NCBI RefSeq assembly: GCF_040783975.1
Contig: NZ_CP160631.1
Location: 372,001 to 436,000 of the forward strand
Length of the DNA: 64,000 bases
Source: Pantoea sp. Ep11b
GTDB lineage: Bacteria > Pseudomonadota > Gammaproteobacteria > Enterobacterales > Enterobacteriaceae
Direction: 5' to 3'
In this document: in pieces, positions 60,956-64,000 of the stretch
How positions within the stretch are numbered: position 1 is the first letter of the stretch
Layout: every line of letters begins with the position of its first letter
Translations under genes and position numbers: made by a program
The notes under the pieces: model-generated
The model's input: only the letters and a program-made list of their open reading frames with translations
Database searches by the model: none
What the model was told of the DNA's origin: nothing

Positions 60956-61696
60956 TTAATATTCGTCGCCGCGCACCCGACTGCGATAGCTTTCCCAGTC
61001 AAAGCGAACCCACAGGCTGTTGCCCAGGCGCATACGGTCCATCACGCGTTCACCCAGCAGGGCATTCATGCCCGCATGATCGAGGTTGGAGAGCATACCG
61101 GTCGGCCGTTTCGACGAGGAGCGGCGGTCGACGATCTGGTTGATAATCACCTTCTCGTAGCGCGATTCGCTCTGCATACCAATCTCATCGATGACCAGCA
61201 GATCAACACTGCTGAGATCCTGAATCAGACGCTCTTCGGTGATGCCGCTGCTGCCGCTAAAGGTGCCCTTCATGCTCGACATCAGGTCGGCGACCGTCAC
61301 GATCAGCACACTTTTTCCGCGCAGGATCAGGTCGTTGCCGATCGCGGCGGCCAGATGGTTTTTACCCGTACCCGGGCGGCCTGAAAAGACAAAGCTGGCG
61401 ATGCTGCCATCAAATTCAGCGGCGTACTGACGCGCCAGCTCCAGGGCTTTGCGCTGTCCCTCGTTTTCGACCCGGTAATTGTCGAAGGAGCAGTTGATAT
61501 GCAGTTCCCGAATGCCGGAACGGCCCATCACGCGCTGCATTTTCATTGCGCGGTTCTCACGCACAATCGCCTCTGAACGCAGGCGACCCTGCTCCTGGTT
61601 CCACGCCAGCAGCTCTTCACCATTGGCGAATTTCGGCCGGGTACCGGCGGGCATCATTTTTTTCAGACGGTTAAAGAGATCGTCGGGCGTTTTCAT
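60956..61696 (-). CDS. dnaC: DNA helicase loader DnaC
   Basis: DnaC loads the DnaB helicase at oriC and at restart sites. The 246-residue product has the Walker A FSGRPGTGKNH (about 103-113), Walker B LLVIDEIG, and the arginine-finger region GERVMDRMRLGNSLWVRF. Similarity to E. coli DnaC is high over its full length. The start overlaps the dnaT stop by one base (TAATG). Confidence 0.97.
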   Translation of the reverse strand: MKTPDDLFNRLKKMMPAGTRPKFANGEELLAWNQEQGRLRSEAIVRENRAMKMQRVMGRSGIRELHINCSFDNYRVENEGQRKALELARQYAAEFDGSIASFVFSGRPGTGKNHLAAAIGNDLILRGKSVLIVTVADLMSSMKGTFSGSSGITEERLIQDLSSVDLLVIDEIGMQSESRYEKVIINQIVDRRSSSKRPTGMLSNLDHAGMNALLGERVMDRMRLGNSLWVRFDWESYRSRVRGDEY

Positions 61697-62232
61697 TATT
61701 CACCTCGGAAACCATCGGGAATAGTACGGTCAGGATCGGGCAACTGCGTGATATCACGCTTCGGCTGCCCGCCGCTGGCGACGCGATTCATCTGGATGCT
61801 GCGTGCCAGCTTCTGCTGCCACTGCACATGGTGGAACATCCGGCCTTCCGCCTGCCAGTAGGCGACAAAGGCCGCCAGCTCGGCGGGCGTCACCGGTTCA
61901 CTCAGCGCCACGCCCCAGATGGCGGCCTGACGCGTAAAGTCGGCATCTGGCTGCCAGCCCGGATACATGGCGAACTTCCCGGCCGGTGTGTGGAGTGGGG
62001 CGGGCGTATCGTCATACAGGCTGTCATCCAGCGCCACATCGTTTGGCTGCCGGGCGGCGGCTTCCAGCGCCAGCAGCTCCGCCAGACGCGCCGGGGTGAT
62101 GGCATACATCACCGGCGCGTAGTTATCTAACACCGCCAGCGTGCCCTTTTCCGCCTGCTGGAGGGCAGTCAGCGGATCCTGTCGGAAGGCATCCAGGCCA
62201 ATGAGCGTTGAAGTTAAGATTTTAGCTGACAT
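61696..62232 (-). CDS. dnaT: Primosomal protein DnaT
   Basis: DnaT (primosomal protein i) acts with PriA and PriB in replication restart. The 178-residue product starts at the ATG at 62232 ([10 protein letters not shown]), with AGG 8 bases upstream. The C-terminal single-strand-binding part with [14 protein letters not shown] and [21 protein letters not shown] is well conserved. It forms an operon with dnaC, as in E. coli, but the neighbours differ: in E. coli the pair lies near 99 minutes, far from xyl. Confidence 0.95.
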   Translation of the reverse strand: MSAKILTSTLIGLDAFRQDPLTALQQAEKGTLAVLDNYAPVMYAITPARLAELLALEAAARQPNDVALDDSLYDDTPAPLHTPAGKFAMYPGWQPDADFTRQAAIWGVALSEPVTPAELAAFVAYWQAEGRMFHHVQWQQKLARSIQMNRVASGGQPKRDITQLPDPDRTIPDGFRGE

Positions 62233-62339
62233 GAAAAGACCTGAGGTTAACAAACACCTTGCGCCGGGAAACGGTCGCCAGCGCAGAAGGGGATATTGTA
62301 CCTTTTTTAACGAGGGGGATCGCTTAAAAAGGGCCGTGA

Positions 62340-63020
62340 TCAGTGCGAGGTGGCCGGAGGCGCAGCGTGGCGGGCCGGTGCGGATTCAGCGGCATGCAGG
62401 CTGACGGCTGTGGCGGCGGGACGGGTTTGCCATAAATAGCGAACCGAAGCGAGCCAGCAGAGGCTGTATCCCAGCAGTTCGGTGCCCTCTTCGGCCATGT
62501 TTTTCACTGCGCGGTTGTAATCGCCCGGCATCAGGTGCTGCCACAGCGCATGAATCCCAAACAGCCGTGAGAAGACCAGGACCACCAGAAAGCCGGAGGC
62601 CATCACCGGCCAGCTGCGATGCTGCACCAGCGCCGCCAGCCCCTTTATGGTCTGTTTCGGCGTGCGCAGCGCCACGGCCAGTGAACCTGCCGTCATGGCC
62701 AGCGCAAACCAGACCCAGCTGCCGTGCTGAATAGTGTCAAAGACGAAATCGAGTTCGCGGATCAGCATGCAGCTGTAAAAGCCAGCCACTAAGGTCAGCC
62801 CCCCACGCTGGCCAGCGCGGCCGCGGGCCGCAATGAAAAACAGCGCGGCGATGATCGCCAGCATCAGTTCCTGCGTGGTTTCGGTAAAAGAGGTTTCGTG
62901 CAGGGCATCGTTCATCCAGGCGACATCAACGTAGACAGGAATGATAGTCAGGGCGAGAACCAGAGCGGCCAGCAGGAAGACCACAATTTCGCGGCCAATA
63001 ATTGTCAAATCGTTGCGCAT
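62340..63020 (-). CDS. Unknown six-helix membrane protein
   Basis: I do not recognise this 226-residue protein. It has six likely membrane helices (about 12-31, 48-66, 73-94, 99-118, 135-160 and 176-197) and a hydrophilic tail with several histidines. Charged residues lie inside or next to helices: E near TTQELML, the R-E-L-D pair after helix 3, H in [10 protein letters not shown] and E-E-x-x-E in helix 6, which suggests a buried polar site and not a simple spacer. No signal peptide, and a weak ribosome site. It lies alone upstream of dnaT, with a 76-base gap to yhjY. The call as a real gene rests on length and hydrophobic pattern. Confidence 0.75.
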   Translation of the reverse strand: MRNDLTIIGREIVVFLLAALVLALTIIPVYVDVAWMNDALHETSFTETTQELMLAIIAALFFIAARGRAGQRGGLTLVAGFYSCMLIRELDFVFDTIQHGSWVWFALAMTAGSLAVALRTPKQTIKGLAALVQHRSWPVMASGFLVVLVFSRLFGIHALWQHLMPGDYNRAVKNMAEEGTELLGYSLCWLASVRYLWQTRPAATAVSLHAAESAPARHAAPPATSH

Positions 63021-63095
63021 AATGTTACCGGTATAATGATTAGCAGCCTCATTATATTTTAATCATCCGGTCGCCTTTCTCTTTTTATGCCCTGC

Positions 63096-63782
63096 TCAGA
63101 AGCTGGCACTGAAGCCAAAGCTGTAGAGTTGCTGCTCCTCGTTATTCAGCGCTTCGCTCTGTGAAAAGGAGGCAAATGCCGCCAGATTATCATTCAGAGG
63201 CAGCTGCGCCCCGATACTCAGGTCGATGCCATTGCTCTGATCTGAGCCGCTGGTGATGTCGCGCCCGACACTCTGCGGCGTATCGGCCAGAAAATAGTGA
63301 TAACTTACCTGCGCCCAGGGCGCTATCCATCCCTGCTGCGAATCGATGCGCCAGCCAACGCTGGCGCTCTGCTCACGGCTCTGCGGATCGCTGTAGTCGC
63401 ATTGCAGGCAGTTCGTCTGCTGCGGGTCAACTGCATACTGCGCCACCGGCCCGGTGGTGAAGGAGGAGGAAAGGGGCAGATCAATGCCAGCCCGGTAGCG
63501 TTTTCCCAGAGGTGTGGTGCCTGCGCTGCCGGTTTCGCTGTGCAACGCGATCGGTGAAGCCGTGGGGGAGTTGATGGCGGCCTCAAACAGGGCGCGGCTG
63601 TCATCGCTGAAGGCGAGGGGCGTCAGGGCAATTTTTTCGGCCAGAATCGTGTCGTAGTCGGGCAGCAGATCGGGGTGCTGAGGCGCGGGAGCGCCTCCGC
63701 GGGCAAACGTCGGTTGCGATAAGATTAATAGCCCTACAGCACAGCAGGTCCGCAGACCTTTTCCACCGCTTTCTGGCAACAT
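63096..63782 (-). CDS. yhjY: YhjY-like autotransporter beta-domain outer-membrane protein
   Basis: A 228-residue exported protein, with a signal peptide (about 1-27, cleaved after TFA) and a C-terminal beta-barrel (about 85-228) whose last residues YSFGFSASF end in the aromatic residue that BamA recognises. Alternating hydrophobic strands such as ASVGWRIDS and WIAPWAQVSYHYF fit an autotransporter barrel without a passenger. In E. coli yhjY lies next to tag, divergently; this gene is in the same place with similar size. Its function is unknown. Two cysteines lie close together (NCLQC). Confidence 0.7.
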   Translation of the reverse strand: MLPESGGKGLRTCCAVGLLILSQPTFARGGAPAPQHPDLLPDYDTILAEKIALTPLAFSDDSRALFEAAINSPTASPIALHSETGSAGTTPLGKRYRAGIDLPLSSSFTTGPVAQYAVDPQQTNCLQCDYSDPQSREQSASVGWRIDSQQGWIAPWAQVSYHYFLADTPQSVGRDITSGSDQSNGIDLSIGAQLPLNDNLAAFASFSQSEALNNEEQQLYSFGFSASF

Positions 63783-63935
63783 CTTTTCTCCAGGCAGAGC
63801 TGAAGTGGTTATCCAACGTTCTGATCAAATTCCGAGCTGTCTCTGTTATTTACCCGGTGTTCGTTTAACTATCAACCGATTAATTCTAAGATCAAGCGGA
63901 CCGCTAAAATATTCTCGTCATAAAGGAAAAAAGCG

Positions 63936-64000
63936 ATGCAACGATGTGGTTGGGTAACGCAGGATCCCCTCTATCTGGCTTATCACGACAGGGAATGGGG
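63936..64000 (+). CDS. tag: DNA-3-methyladenine glycosylase I, N-terminal end
   Basis: The first 21 codons of a Tag-type glycosylase, which removes 3-methyladenine from alkylated DNA. MQRCGWVTQDPLYLAYHDRE includes the conserved C4 zinc ligand, W6 and the YHDxEWG motif. AAAGGA lies upstream of the ATG. The gene runs off the window edge. The interval 63783-63935 is the divergent promoter region with yhjY. Confidence 0.93.
   Translation, partial: MQRCGWVTQDPLYLAYHDREW

Overview
The window is chromosomal DNA of a gammaproteobacterium of the order Enterobacterales. Gene content and protein identity recalled from Escherichia coli fit the family Erwiniaceae best (Pantoea/Erwinia type); an ovoA gene close to oriC is also known from Erwinia tasmaniensis. 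No species name can be given from sequence alone. The window contains the replication origin (oriC, about 31.1-31.4 kb) and is almost entirely core genome. I see no insertion sequence, prophage, CRISPR array or toxin-antitoxin pair.

Layout, left to right. 0-7 kb: C-terminal end of engB, the Spot 42 RNA gene spf, polA, dsbA-srkA-yihD, and mobA-mobB. 7-12.4 kb: a complete rRNA operon on the minus strand (16S, tRNA-Glu, 23S, 5S) with P1/P2 promoters, boxA sites and a terminator. 12.5-20 kb: the MFS exporter hsrA and the ribose operon rbsDACBKR with two perfect RbsR-type operators. 20-24.4 kb: ygiW divergent from the two-component pair qseBC, then kup. 24.7-30.4 kb: ravA-viaA, the ovothiol synthase gene ovoA, and asnC. 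30.5-34 kb: mioC, oriC, mnmG, rsmG. 34.7-41.8 kb: the ATP synthase operon atpIBEFHAGDC. 41.9-50 kb: glmU, glmS and the phosphate regulon operon pstSCAB-phoU behind a five-unit Pho box array. 50-59.6 kb: a single MFS transporter and the xylose cluster xylAB / xylFGH-xylR. 59.6-64 kb: a ROK-family regulator, dnaT-dnaC, an unknown six-helix membrane protein, a yhjY-like outer-membrane barrel and the first codons of tag.

How it works together: the genes near oriC supply replication (polA, dnaC, dnaT, oriC), translation (rRNA, tRNA-Glu, mnmG, rsmG), energy (atp), cell-wall precursor synthesis (glmU, glmS) and phosphate supply (pst). Two pentose systems (ribose, xylose) have the same logic of ABC importer, kinase or isomerase, and a dedicated regulator with visible operators.

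The most notable points are structural. The rRNA operon joins flanks that in E. coli lie at two different rRNA operons (rrnC and rrnA). ovoA occupies the place of asnA beside asnC. oriC has a degenerate R1 box but a consensus R2 box. DnaA boxes flank a likely polA promoter. A QseB/PmrA-like direct repeat lies between ygiW and qseB. I did not find a clear new multi-gene system; the best unknown is the six-helix membrane protein at 62340-63020.
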